From: Amaurobius ferox
Lineage: Eukaryota; Arthropoda; Arachnida; Araneae; Amaurobiidae
NCBI GenBank assembly: GCA_951213105.1
Contig: OX578140.1
Span: 31,149,280-31,213,279 of the forward strand
Length of the DNA stretch: 64,000 nucleotides
Direction of reading: 5' to 3'
In this document: positions 14,101 to 21,349 of the stretch, one piece after another
Position numbering within the stretch: the stretch's first letter is position 1
How the letters are laid out: every line of letters begins with the position of its first letter
Program-made: the position numbers and the translations under genes
The notes under the pieces: model-generated
Seen by the model: the letters and a program-made list of their open reading frames with translations, nothing else
Databases searched by the model: none
What the model was told of the DNA's origin: nothing

Positions 14101-17100
14101 TAGGGCATTGCAACAGATGAAGAGCTAAGAAGTGATGCAATGTTAAGAGTACCTTATATCTTCTGGTAGGTCAGTCAGTCTGGGTAGAACAATCATGCAT
14201 AAATCATTGATTCTGAAGCACTTTCCAACTGCAATTCAATTTTATTTAAGCATCTCTAAAATATGATACATTCAGTGGTAATATTTTTAAAATTATCACA
14301 ATGCTACATTAATTTATTATATTTGAAAACTTAAAACTTCATCGAAAAAAATGAACTTCAATGATGTCATCAAAATAAGTCGCCTGGTTTAAACATCTCT
14401 AAAATGTGATACATTCAGTGATAATATTTTTAAAATTATCACAATAATACAATAATTTATCACATTTGGGAACTTAAAACTCCATCGAAAAAAATGAACT
14501 TTATTCAAATGACGTTGTGGCGATTGTGCGTCGCCGTGGTCCCGAACCAGGGACCTGATGCATTGTAGACCAACACTATAATCACTGAGCAAAAGCTAGC
14601 TCCTCCTCTGTTCTTATAATTCGGTTACTGGCTCGTGTGGCATCTTTTGATCAGATGTCTTTGCTGCCGCACACTCCCCTCGCTGATGAGGAGGCCGAGA
14701 GGCGTGTCGCCTCGGCGTGACGTCAGGGCCGGGAGGCGTGTTGCCTCGGCGTGACGGACAGTCGTGGTCAACAAGGAAGGGAGTGTCAAGGCTTCTGACT
14801 CCGTGTGGTGCTGCCATCTCGTGTTGAGATGGAGAGATCGTTGGAGAGGAAGGTTGCGTTTTTTCAAACGTCCAGTCATCATTGTGGCGATTGTGCGTCG
14901 CCGTGGTCCCGAACCAGGGACCTGATGCATTGTAGACCGACACTATAATCACTGAGCAAAAGCTAGCTCCTCCTCTGTTCTTATAATTCGGTTACTGGCT
15001 CGTGTGGCATCTTTTGATCAGATGTCTTTGCTGCCGCAACGTCATTGAAGTATAAATTGCTTGTCTCTCTATGTAAAAGCTGTAAATATTTCATTCATAC
15101 ACTTTTATTCCATTCCTTTCATTCATCACAATACTCCAATAATTTATTTTATTTAAAAACTTAAAACCATGGAGGTAAACTTAATTTAACTCTATGCTTA
15201 AAACTTCATCGAAAAAGTCTGCTATAAAATCGTTTGTTCTCTATGTAAAATCAATGAATGTTTCATTCATATCAGCTATATTTCAGACTCAAAGAGCTAA
15301 ATAATTTTATGTTAAAGAAATTCAGCAATTCTTATACAACTCATCCTACATCTTTATGTGTTTACATTCTCCATAAGTTAAAATTAGGCTTCGTTGTAGA
15401 AATAATTAAAGTTTGATGATCATTTAAACTCAAATATATTGTAATTGCATTGTTTCAGAATTTTTTTTTTTTCTCTAATGGCCAGGCATTTTGATATTTC
15501 ATCAATTCGCCTATACACCGGCCAGAACCGTATACCTGTTAGCCGTCATATGACATTGCCCCAATGCACCAGTGGGTGGTCGGGACACATTGTGCCCTAC
15601 GACACAACATCTATACCTAAAGGTGGGACTCGAACCCACAACCCGGCAGTCGAACTATCGCTAGGAAATGCTTGCCTTGACCGTTCAACCACCGTATTGG
15701 CTGTTTCAGAATGTAGATGCACAGAAATTAAACAAAAATAAAGCAGTTTTAGTATGCATACAACACTAAATATAAATTAAAAAGAACTTTAAAAATCATG
15801 ATTTTGTCACAAGATGGATGGCATTGATCACTTAAACTCAAATATATTATAATTGCATTATTTCAGAATATAGATGCACAGAAATTCAAAAATAAAACGG
15901 TTTTAGGACGGATACAACACTAAATCTAAATTAAAAAGAACTTTAAAAATCATGATTTTGACACAAGATGGATGCCATATTTTATTTTGAAGTAGGTCAT
16001 GTGATCTCTTCATATAATATGGGTGCAATTATTATTTTAATTTTTATTTAAAAAACTACCAAATATATTTTGCTGAAATTTTTTCATATTTTTTATAGGA
16101 TAATTCCAATATTTCTTAAAACTTTCGAAGCAATTTGTGAATTTTAAATTCGCTTAAAAAATGTTTGAAAAATTAGTTCCCATAGGGTTCAATGTATTTT
16201 ATTTTTTCAAACCAGGTTCAGTCCAAAACTAATTGGGTGATATTATTAATTTTTATTCCCATAGGTCCCACAGACCGTCTGAACAACATACTAAAATTTC
16301 ATTTTGATAAAGTCATTTTTACGGCAGTTATCGTGTTAACAGACCGACAGAAAGAACAAAGTCATAAACACTTTTCAACTATGTTGTAAAGTGTTAAAAA
16401 CAGCAAACTGTGGCATAGTTTATTCAATTAACAACAAAAAAAATTGTTGCAATTGGTTTATGTAAGGAAGGATTTTGTATCTATGAATTGCCTAAAATAT
16501 CAATTGTAACTAGTCAAGTAAAAGTTTATAAATAATATAAAGTCATTCAGTCTACAAATCAAGTTAAACACTTAAGCTATCACTTTAAATGTGCTACTAT
16601 CCTTTTTTTTCATCAAAATCATGGAAATATGTGGGTGATACAATTCTTTTAGCACCACTGTAGGACTGTGCAGAGCATATATATTGAAGTTAAAAACTGC
16701 ATTTTAATATTTTCTTTGAGTACCTGTGTTTTTAAAAAATTATAAAATAATTATATTTTATCTATAACAATAGAAAAAATATTTTTGTAAATCATAAATT
16801 TGAAACAATGTATAAAACAAATAATATATTCAAAATAAATAAAAATTGCTAAACCCTTTATGAATCATGAATAATTTACTGTTTACAGGTGTAAGGGAAA
16901 CTTTTTAAATATAATAATTTTCATATGCTTGTTTTCTTTAAGGAAGGATTAAAATTTTCATTCTCAAAAGCAACAGTTTTATTTAGTGTGATATAAAAAT
17001 GTTATAAGAAAAAATAAAAATTACTTATAATTAAAAAATAAATAATTAAATACTATATTTACTGTTTAAAAAATGCCTGCTGACTAGGGTTAGAAAAAAA

Positions 17101-20100
17101 GGGGGTTTTCCTTAAACCGAAATCCATGGTTTAAACAAAAAGAAAAAAGCATGGTTTAGACCAATGGGTTTTTAATCAGCCAACCCTGCTGCTGATAATT
17201 GAAAGAGAAATCTGAAAGGCTTTTGTTTGTACTCTATAGTATGTAAATTATCCCAGAATGAGCCCTAAATCTACTACTTTCTTGAAATGCTGCTCTACTA
17301 CTACTACTAATTAATAATAATAAGAAGAAGAAACATAAATTGTTTAGTTTATTAAAGGTATAAAATTATACTATTCAATATATATATATAAAAATATTAA
17401 AAAAATACTTATAACTTTATCCTTTTTTTAAAGTAATTCCTATATATAATATTAAAATTGTCTTAAAAATAACTCTTTATAATTGAATGGGTGCATACTA
17501 TGAAATAAAAGAGACAGTTTGGTGGACATTGATTGAGTTAAGCATATATATATTTAATGCTGTTAAAGTATTATCCTTCAGCTGAATCACTTGAGAAAAT
17601 ATTCCATATTTATTATATTTTCATAAATTTTACAGAATTAATTGATAAAGGAATGTTTTTTAAAAAATATTACCTTCTATTTTATCAGAATGAGTAAAAT
17701 GTCATGTCTACTTGTTTAGTTCTTGTCTATCAGTTTTCTTCAAAATAAAGCATTATTCCCTTTCCTCCTCAATATTTGAAAAGTAAATAATCGGACACTT
17801 GTAAAGTTATCTACTTTTCAAAAAGCAGTGTGTAAAGAGTATTATATTTCATTTTCAAATAAAATTAATAAAGGAAGGAAAAAAATACAAAATTTTTCAA
17901 AAAAAAAACATAGCAAAAATTTTTTGGAAAAACATGGCGGAAAATTTTCTGAAAGTTTTCCATTTCCGGGAAAATTTTCCTACTCACATCTCTACTCATA
18001 TGTAACAAGTTTTCTAAAATTAATCATAAAAGTAGTTTAATTTAAAAATTTGTTATTTAGAGATAAAATACAAATCAATATTTTAATTCTTTTAGGTGTG
18101 CTTATTGGATCCAAATGTGATTTAAAGGAGAGAAGAGTTATTAAAGCAAGTGTTGCTCAGGATTATGCCAGGAGGAATAATCTACAGTATTTCGAATGTT
18201 CAGCAGTAGGTGTTTAATAGAAATATAAAGTTTTTCTCTTTTTTATTGGTAATTTTTATTTTTTTAAAGATATTCTTCCATAAGTTATGCTAGTAAAATT
18301 GTTTCTAATAGATCAGTGGCGAAAAACATTAGGCAGGAGGTTTTTTGTCAATCTGGAATCCACCTACAATTATACCTATTTTCTAACTGTAGAATGATAA
18401 AGATTAAACTAACAGTGACTATATTTGTATAATAAAAATTACAAATATTACAAAATGTATTAAAAAAAAATTCATTTTAAAATAGAAAACAAAAGAAACA
18501 AATTTATTTTTTTTTCAACAAATGCAAAATTAAATCCAATGAAACATAGATAGATTGTAAACATACTGCATAGTTACACTAAAATACTGAATAGTTATTT
18601 TAATTTTTGCATAATTTTGTATAATTAAAATATTGTGTTTCTAAAAGTTTTGAATTCTACACTTTATAGAAACTTATATATAAGACCCCTTAAACACATT
18701 TGCTGCCCCTTAAGCTGCTCATTTATTTCTGTGGAATTTTATGTGGATACTTTAAGTAAAAAACTGGAACTTTTTGTAATTCACATGATTAGAACACAGA
18801 TTGTTCAAAACTTAAGATTTTCGTAAGACTATTTCCTAATGAGATCAATAACAATTATTGAAACAATGATGGTATGTGTTTAATAGTAATTTAGTCTATA
18901 TAGGAAAATAGCAATTTGTTTGAACCATGTTATGGATGGAAATGGCATTAAAGTACTATATATACAAGTCAGGGTAGAAAGCAGCTGTGCTACCCAAATT
19001 CTACTGATTACTTTTATTTTAAAAATATTTTGGATTTTCTTTTGAGAAATCTATCATATTCCGAACTCATAGTAAATATACATAAGATAGTTATTCTATG
19101 CTACTTAAACTGGTATAAAAGGAATTTAATGAAATTTAACAAATAAATAGATTAAATTGAATGTAAGAACTCCTTGTACTCTGTACAGTCCCTCTGGGTA
19201 AACCATTGTCTGTGATCTCTCAGCATTATCAATATTATATACTTTGTTATTGCATCTTTGTATATTACTATATGTACATATATGTACAAAATTCTAAATA
19301 GGAGAGATCATAGAAAAACGATTGTGCTCTGGATTGAGTATTGTATCCAAACTTTGCTCATAATTATCATGTCATTTACTTTATATGGTTCAGGATTATT
19401 GCTGCTTATATGTGGAAGAAACAGGTATTGGAATAGCCATTTCTGACAGAAATTCCCCGTTCCTTTTCATAGTGGCTGAATTAATCCGGATAATTCATTC
19501 CATCATAGTCTGAGAACATGGTGAATATGTATGACATGTTGATTCTATCCTACTTAAACAAGTGTCAAATCAGATGCTTGAAAATATGTTTCTAAAGGTT
19601 CTATTGTCCTCAACAAAAATTTTTATGACTCAATTGACATAAGATTAAATTAACTGTAAAATATCTTTGCACTCTATATAGTCCCTCTGGGTACACCACT
19701 GTTGGTGATTCCTTAGTATTCTCAATATTATATGCACTGTTATTGCAGTAATGTACACCTTTGTCAATGCCTAGTCCCTAAAATTCGATATATAAAATAT
19801 TACAGAAAAACAGTTCTGCCCCGAATGGAGTATTGTATCCAAATTTTGCTTATAATCATCACATCATTCCACTTTATCTGCTTCAGGATTATTGCTGCTT
19901 TTGAGGAAGAAACAAACATGGAACAGTCCTATCTGACAGAAATGTACCTTCATTTTCTGTAGTGGCAGTTCTGTCTAATTAATCCTGATGTTCTGATATT
20001 AAAAGTTATTTTTTTGTTTATGTATCTAGTTGATACATTCAAATAACTGTTTATATTATTACAAAGTATATTCCTGTTCAGATCATGCATTTTTGGTTAA

Positions 20101-20624
20101 CTGTATATCTCCCCCAAAACCCTCTCTAATAAATATTCTCAGCCCCCCCCCCAAAAAAAAAAAAGATGTATTATCAAAATACATTAATTACTGAAGGTCA
20201 GTAAGCTTTTCCAAGCAGGGAAAAGAACTTTTGCTCTTAATATTTTATCATGTGTTTCATTCATAAATGAATGCTTTAAGTTATGAAGAGTAAAAAAACC
20301 AATTATGGACTTTATGGAATACTTTTAAACAATTCCCCCTCATTTTGATATATATGTATTATTTTTTATGTTCTACTAGTATAATTTAAAATATACCATT
20401 ATATAAAATAGAAATGTTGGGTAAGAAACAAAATTCAATTTGATCTAATGCATTTGCTGTATTCATTCTGTTTTCAATAATTGTCTTTTCTTTCTTTTTT
20501 TATAATTAGTTTTCAATTATTTCAGAAAGAAAACAGAGGAGTGGAAGAACCATTTTTCTATCTAGTCAATGAGTGGCATAAAATGTATTTAGAGAAAACA
20601 GAGTATTTCAAAAGTATATCATAA
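192..20624 (+). CDS. IFT27: IFT27 (Rab-like 4) small GTPase, six 3' exons of a split gene
   Basis: Coding exons at 192-271, 2653-2712, 2978-3037, 13806-13923, 18096-18205 and 20526-20624 (stop TAA 20622-20624), all with GT donors and AG acceptors and consistent phases. They total 175 codons; human IFT27 has 186 residues, so only about 11 N-terminal codons lie upstream of base 1. Visible G-protein motifs: P-loop GDPSVGKS, switch II DSAGK (the Lys after Gly is characteristic of IFT27, where most Rabs have Gln), SKCD (G4) and ECSA (G5). The segments FQKNY, VPDT, NNCSKWL and EEPF align with the human protein without gaps. IFT27 is known to pair with IFT25 in the IFT-B complex and to promote BBSome-dependent export from cilia. 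In an arthropod it would act in sensory cilia and flagellated sperm. Poly(A) signal AATAAA 20643-20648. Introns 3 to 5 are loaded with transposons. High confidence in identity and exon borders. Confidence 0.93.
272..2652 (+). other. IFT27 intron, no gene seen
   Basis: AT-rich intron of about 2.4 kb with only short chance reading frames. No transposase, reverse transcriptase or RNA gene was recognised on either strand. Confidence 0.7.
2653..2712 (+). CDS. IFT27: IFT27 exon, switch I and beta-2 region
   Basis: 60 bp, acceptor TTTTAG before 2653, donor GTAAGT at 2713, phase 0 at both ends. Encodes 20 residues ending in VPDTSDGV, matching the human VPDTGDSV segment. Confidence 0.9.
2978..3037 (+). 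CDS. IFT27: IFT27 exon, switch II (DSAGK)
   Basis: 60 bp, acceptor ACTTTAG, donor GTAACA at 3038, phase 0. Encodes ELFLLDSAGK and the following helix. The next exon is 10.8 kb away because a retrotransposon sits in the intron. Confidence 0.9.
3038..5525 (+). other. IFT27 intron 3, part upstream of the retrotransposon
   Basis: AT-rich intronic DNA with an (AT)n microsatellite at about 5093-5120. The stretch around 4530-4660 (pattern GCAGCAAGAAA-CTTGCTAT) has a diverged relative at 53590-53665, probably an old dispersed repeat. No coding potential seen. Confidence 0.6.
5531..6428 (+). repeat. 5' LTR (898 bp)
   Basis: TG...CA termini. It contains a TATAAG box at 5783-5788, an initiator-like TCAGA about 30 nt downstream (A at 5813), and AATAAA at 6205-6210. 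This suggests U3 of about 280 bp, a long R of about 420 bp and U5 of about 200 bp. Confidence 0.95.
5783..5816 (+). promoter_or_regulatory. LTR core promoter (TATA plus initiator)
   Basis: TATAAG at 5783 followed at the expected ~30-nt spacing by TCAGA, an arthropod-type initiator. The same pair is present in the 3' LTR, with TATAAG at about 13117. The start site itself is inferred. Confidence 0.5.
6431..6444 (+). other. primer-binding site
   Basis: TGGTGCCGTGAC begins 2 nt after the 5' LTR, matching the rule that the site complements a tRNA ending in CCA. I do not assign the tRNA species. Confidence 0.7.
6810..7832 (+). CDS. gag: Gag polyprotein (340 aa from first in-frame ATG)
   Basis: The frame is open from 6690, but its first ATG is at 6810, directly before the capsid-like retrotransposon Gag domain (pattern LPLFSGSKEEDINFFIKQF). 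A CCHC zinc knuckle (C-x2-C-x4-H-x4-C) lies at 7473-7514, followed by an Arg/Asn/Gly-rich nucleic-acid-binding tail. Gag would assemble the virus-like particle and package the RNA. A 24-codon frame starting at ATG 6631 and ending at TGA 6703 lies just upstream in another frame; it may be a uORF, or the true N-terminus split by an indel. The stop TAA 7830-7832 immediately follows a -1 slippery heptamer. Confidence 0.9.
   Translation: MDIPVMQILPLFSGSKEEDINFFIKQFDELVELASWKEEHKVAIIKTRLKDKAMQFLIQNPELQNEKEIDKIKILLIKKISNRITITQEQDAFNKIKQTPDMSVDELVLKIKNAARKFLNLKDTTDGEVEKITNKIMLGKFISALRPDLAIEVKKKDPQRFEDAIKDAELFEIILNDRTPEESHNELKEMLLTTQVQDLTLEINKLKLQNIPNQSMERAVFCIGCGKNGHYFSDCWYNECNTAFARNPKRMNYQQYGLEQTNYIRGNRNENLRNFERGGYNRNNREYQGNNNDQRNNYDQLETNVENRERQSIRGNFRGRNGRNIRSNTYERNNNNSNLN
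7823..7875 (+). promoter_or_regulatory. -1 programmed ribosomal frameshift signal between gag and pol
   Basis: The heptamer T TTA AAC (7823-7829) is in the gag frame in the X XXY YYZ phase and abuts the gag stop. The pol frame is -1 and is closed by TAA at 7820-7822, so the shift can only occur within 7823-7832, exactly at the heptamer. Six nt downstream, CTGGAATTTG (7836-7845) pairs perfectly with CAAATTCCAG (7866-7875) around a 20-nt loop. Loop bases 7846-7850 (GGACC) can also pair with GGTTC (7892-7896), so a pseudoknot is possible. Confidence 0.88.
7829..12178 (+). CDS. pol: Pol polyprotein: protease, reverse transcriptase, RNase H, integrase
   Basis: Open in the -1 frame from the frameshift site to TGA 12176-12178, about 1449 codons. 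Positions below count from codon 7949. Aspartic protease DSG at residue 50; acidic 27-residue tandem duplication at about 192-245; reverse transcriptase with D562 (MDLKAAF) and YLDD 624-627; RNase H with D773, E814, D839 and D881; integrase zinc finger H984-x2-H987 and C1017-x2-C1020; integrase core D1049, D1108 and E1144, with 35 residues between the last two (DD35E). A GPF-type module (DRYDGPFRI) follows the core and there is no chromodomain. All catalytic residues are present and there is no internal stop, so an active enzyme set is plausible. Confidence 0.95.
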   Translation, partial: LRAGIWDQGTNRTNSREINKFGSQTYRNNKNGDDWQNYTNLERGQYYENNDKAKYDTKSILSSECENVSSPQLPMVEIDCKGIKIISVIDSGAQVSIIDLETFQKLKQNRNVKIKYITRRVILQTFTKENIEFLNCIQFSFRIGEKACKNYFFVTKQNFQGQYKMLLGYDFLSSHKAILNTKDNEVQFGNTAIKLYKSENTNPIQNSKQKPQSQGIRDENRYNSNYENYNTDDDEYEEINSCYNESNNENEDRISDDNDDDEYEEINNCCNEFNNENEGRISEDNESDNDRKNANMQNCSTRDNVNDEKWLPSSNESNKNKNVKKKEEKQIFAKLKRKITLKPGESEIVQLILSQELNEGQDVLFSPIKMARTLITDEAIQSIENKNKIRMLLYNEKNCQITLNKNMNVGIITEQIEIVDTKNKSSKPTLEINNIQNLNKTDYRQIRELRKKEISPDDFQVQHLNKEDRNKVIALMMTNTEVFSKSYATLGKTSAIVPKIELMHNYPIQSRPYPIPRAVREIAQKEIRELLENDIIESSQSTYASPIILVKKPSKPNEEPKYRLAIDYRAINAYLPLLPINLPKVKDILQNIAGSKIYTVMDLKAAFFQIELRKQDRKALTFTTFMGNFNPKRIPFGLKNSGAYFQLLMNKVLGDLSELKIYFYLDDLVICAQNNDEMLEKIKIVFQRLKENNLTLDPAKLQICKSQIEFLGYKVNANGISPSIKNCAKVQNFKQPQTVKQVKSFLGTTNYFRGLIKNYAQIAEPLVNLTKKNVRFEWNNECRKAFEKLKNAIFKEPVVRQPDEVNPFVLTTDGSGKGISSILMQRVNGVDHVIEFYSRPVNPAEKRYPAIKLELLAIHASLQHFREYLFGRSFTLLSDAKSLMYHIKLDKMPNIISRWLIDISQYDFKFKYQKGENNASDYCSRYVFDNDNQIKYVNTLIKNDEINVEKILEQQMVDEKLSKIREELQKGRNRYHNNKVYYIDSQNKLLMVKKENKRQTYRKINENKIVIPHSLKGKIIEIAHFPHFGVKKTYQLLSRKYFWIGAFQDVENFCKSCNQCLLVKHKNIPPARLQAMPEILKPGIYLQLDCVGKLPRSNGGNNFVITIVDMFSRYFEAYAVRDITAKTIVNKLTNFVTTYGVPIIIQSDNAQIFKSKEYIDFTNALNIERRYSSVYFPSSLGLCERIHRDMKQCIMCLSKTTFEWDESLKWFKFYVNNTINSNTGFEPSFLFYLRDLSLPFENIKQTNIPSKEEIDIMYSDVNNYKNYVAQHLKNIDKVVKDASEQQKLINDKQIKKYKIVRKNDIFIGATVYLKKFLKPRVLEDRYDGPFRITKLVRNNNVIICLKSDENKTYKVHINKLYMAAERKQYLKDSDESESNHTHTQDKEKNQNEKVIRNNDQSQIKEGKVTKEKQLNCENNRNDDEVCYNARGYNFRPRIVVNSNFIKQRI
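8522..8683 (+). repeat. 81-bp in-frame tandem duplication in pol
   Basis: Two adjacent 81-bp units (8522-8602 and 8603-8683) encode an acidic 27-residue segment (DDDEYEEIN...) between protease and reverse transcriptase. The reading frame is preserved. Confidence 0.85.
12179..12864 (+). other. retrotransposon 3' untranslated region and polypurine tract
   Basis: AT-rich and non-coding, with a 22-base A run at about 12328-12349. The G-rich tract GGGGGGGGGTGAAAA just before 12865 fits the plus-strand primer. No env-like frame is present. Confidence 0.7.
12865..13761 (+). repeat. 3' LTR (897 bp)
   Basis: Identical by eye to the 5' LTR except for one missing C near 13077. It ends GGCACA and is followed by the target duplication CTTGG (13762-13766). 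Confidence 0.95.
13806..13923 (+). CDS. IFT27: IFT27 exon, central beta strand and NNCSKWL helix
   Basis: Acceptor TTTCTCTTTGCAG ends at 13805 and the donor GTATGA begins at 13924 (phase 1). Encodes residues from WHHPSLVCVVFDLTDEN to the Pro of FTVP. The acceptor lies only 44 nt downstream of the 3' LTR end. Confidence 0.92.
13924..14511 (+). repeat. IFT27 intron 4 start, with a 143-bp tandem repeat
   Basis: Units beginning CATCTCTAAAAT at 14251 and 14394 are about 143 bp each and end in a palindromic site: AATGATGTCATC at 14360 in unit 1, AATGACGT at 14508 in unit 2. Unit 2 is interrupted by the TRIM-like element. No coding potential. Confidence 0.7.
14516..14671 (-). repeat. terminal repeat with tRNA-like Pol III promoter region
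   Basis: On the minus strand the repeat contains TTGCTCAGTGATTA (A-box-like) followed about 35 nt later by GGTTCGGGACC (B-box-like, one key mismatch to GGTTCGANTCC). The arrangement resembles a degraded tRNA. The partner copy at 14883-15038 is the same. Confidence 0.6.
14883..15038 (-). repeat. second terminal repeat of the TRIM-like element
   Basis: Same 156-bp sequence as 14516-14671 with one visible substitution (GACCG versus GACCA). Ends GCCGCA before the ACGT duplication. Confidence 0.65.
15417..15978 (+). repeat. tandem duplication, one unit carrying a SINE
   Basis: Unit 1 (15417-15823) and unit 2 (15824-15978) are similar over about 155 bp once the SINE and one target copy are removed from unit 1. 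Unit 2 retains the unoccupied site GCATTATTTCAGAATATAG. Confidence 0.8.
15462..15701 (-). mobile_element. tRNA-derived SINE (about 240 bp)
   Basis: On the minus strand it begins GCCAATACGGTGGTTGAACGG. It has an A-box (TGGTTGAACGG), a perfect B-box (GGTTCGAGTCC) spaced as in Ser/Leu tRNAs with a long variable arm, a tRNA-unrelated body and a terminal A run (T run 15461-15472 on +). The 11-bp target duplication TGTTTCAGAAT lies at 15451-15461 and 15702-15712. The empty site survives in the adjacent tandem unit. It would be transcribed by Pol III and mobilised by a LINE. Confidence 0.87.
15979..18095 (+). other. IFT27 intron 4, remainder
   Basis: AT-rich, with a diverged dispersed repeat at about 16290-16400. 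No coding region recognised. Confidence 0.6.
16290..16400 (+). repeat. palindrome-ended dispersed repeat, family 3
   Basis: The stretch from AAAGTCATTTTTACGGCAG to the near-palindrome CACTTTTCAACTATGTTG recurs in inverted orientation at 63896-63994. The palindromic end, adjacent GACAGA-type motif and ACGGCAGTTATCGT block echo the layout of the palindrome-headed families at 25-35 kb. Confidence 0.65.
18096..18205 (+). CDS. IFT27: IFT27 exon, G4 and G5 motifs
   Basis: Acceptor TTCTTTTAG, donor GTAGGT at 18206. Completes the split Gly codon, then encodes VLIGSKCDL (guanine-specificity motif) and YFECSA (G5). Confidence 0.92.
18206..20525 (+). other. IFT27 intron 5 with a duplicated LINE-like relic
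   Basis: Two diverged copies (about 19145-19490 and 19640-19985) share blocks such as AGTCCCTCTGGGTA and GAGTATTGTATCCAAA. The translation around the second (VLPRMEYCIQI) resembles the VRPxLEYCxxxW region near the C-terminus of CR1/jockey-type reverse transcriptases, so both may be decayed LINE ends. Weak support. Confidence 0.35.
20526..20624 (+). CDS. IFT27: IFT27 terminal coding exon
   Basis: Acceptor AATTATTTCAG before 20526. Encodes 32 residues including EEPFFYLVNEWHKMY and ends at TAA 20622-20624. AATAAA follows 18 nt after the stop, implying a very short 3' UTR. Confidence 0.92.
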   Translation, partial: KENRGVEEPFFYLVNEWHKMYLEKTEYFKSIS

Positions 20625-20642
20625 TATGTTTCAAAGTTTTAA

Positions 20643-20648
20643 AATAAA
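20643..20648 (+). terminator. poly(A) signal of IFT27
   Basis: AATAAA 18 nt after the IFT27 stop codon, followed by a T/GT-rich stretch (20664-20700) suitable as a downstream element. Confidence 0.6.
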
Positions 20649-21349
20649 ATTTAATATATACTGTTTTTATTGGGGTGTTGACTTGATGTGATGTTCCATT
20701 ATTGTTAAGAGAAAATGCATCCTACTGCAATATACTTTCAGATAATTAAACACACAAAGCTAAATTGCATCTTACTGTATAATGCTTTAGGATAAGACTT
20801 TATAACATTTTGTTGTTTTGCATTTTATAAACATCCGGAGTGCAACAAATGTTTGCTAACAGAAAAAAGGCCCAAATGTAAATGCTGGGAAAAGATGGGC
20901 ACATTGTGTCAAGGGCGGATCCGGGAAGAGGGCACATGGGACATGCGTCCTCCCCGAGAATAGGATTTCAAGCCAGAAAAAAAATCAAAATATTAAATTA
21001 TTAGAAAAATAAAAATATAGGGAATAAATAAAAGAATTTACAGGAACGAAATATGCTTAAGAAATCCGACAACACAATCTAAAATAGAAAATATAAGCTG
21101 AACTCAGGAAGTATCTAGAAATTAAAAAAAAAATCGGTGGAGGGGGGGTCATGGCTTCGTCACAGCACAGTAGGTGTTATTTATTTTCCCAAATGAAATA
21201 TATTTTGTTGAATAATGAAAAAAAAATTCTGAAACATTAGATGATAGCCTAGCAATGTTTTCACACAGAGTCCAGTGTTTCTTTCAGGCATACCTCTGGG
21301 GGCGAAGTCCCCCCCCCCCCCCGCCCAGGCGACATTTTATGTTAACCTA
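20649..21349 (+). other. intergenic, nothing recognised
   Basis: AT-rich sequence with short homopolymers (C run at 21310-21322). No gene or structured repeat seen. Confidence 0.5.

Larger units (their letters stand above)
14516..15038 (-). mobile_element. TRIM-like miniature LTR element with tRNA-like terminal repeats (523 bp)
   Basis: Direct terminal repeats of 156 bp (14516-14671 and 14883-15038) start TG and end CA, differ by one visible base, and flank a GC-rich 211-bp interior. The 4-bp duplication ACGT lies at 14512-14515 and 15039-15042. The neighbouring tandem unit at 14360-14371 preserves a paralogous unoccupied site. On the minus strand a purine tract GCGAGGGGAGTG directly precedes the downstream repeat, as a polypurine tract would. 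I see no convincing primer-binding site, so the LTR interpretation is inferred from ends, TSD and tract. No protein coding. Confidence 0.65.

Noticed and set aside
14614..14952. Minus-strand frames of about 100 codons in a GC-rich block
   Set aside because: They coincide with the interior and terminal repeats of the TRIM-like element. Two overlapping frames and no recognisable domain indicate composition rather than coding.
15600..15701. Genuine tRNA gene
   Set aside because: The A- and B-boxes are present, but the cloverleaf is imperfect and the sequence continues into a SINE body with poly(A) and TSD.
15445..15741. 98-codon plus-strand frame with RTHNP-like motifs
   Set aside because: It is the antisense of the tRNA-derived SINE; the motif arises from the B-box.
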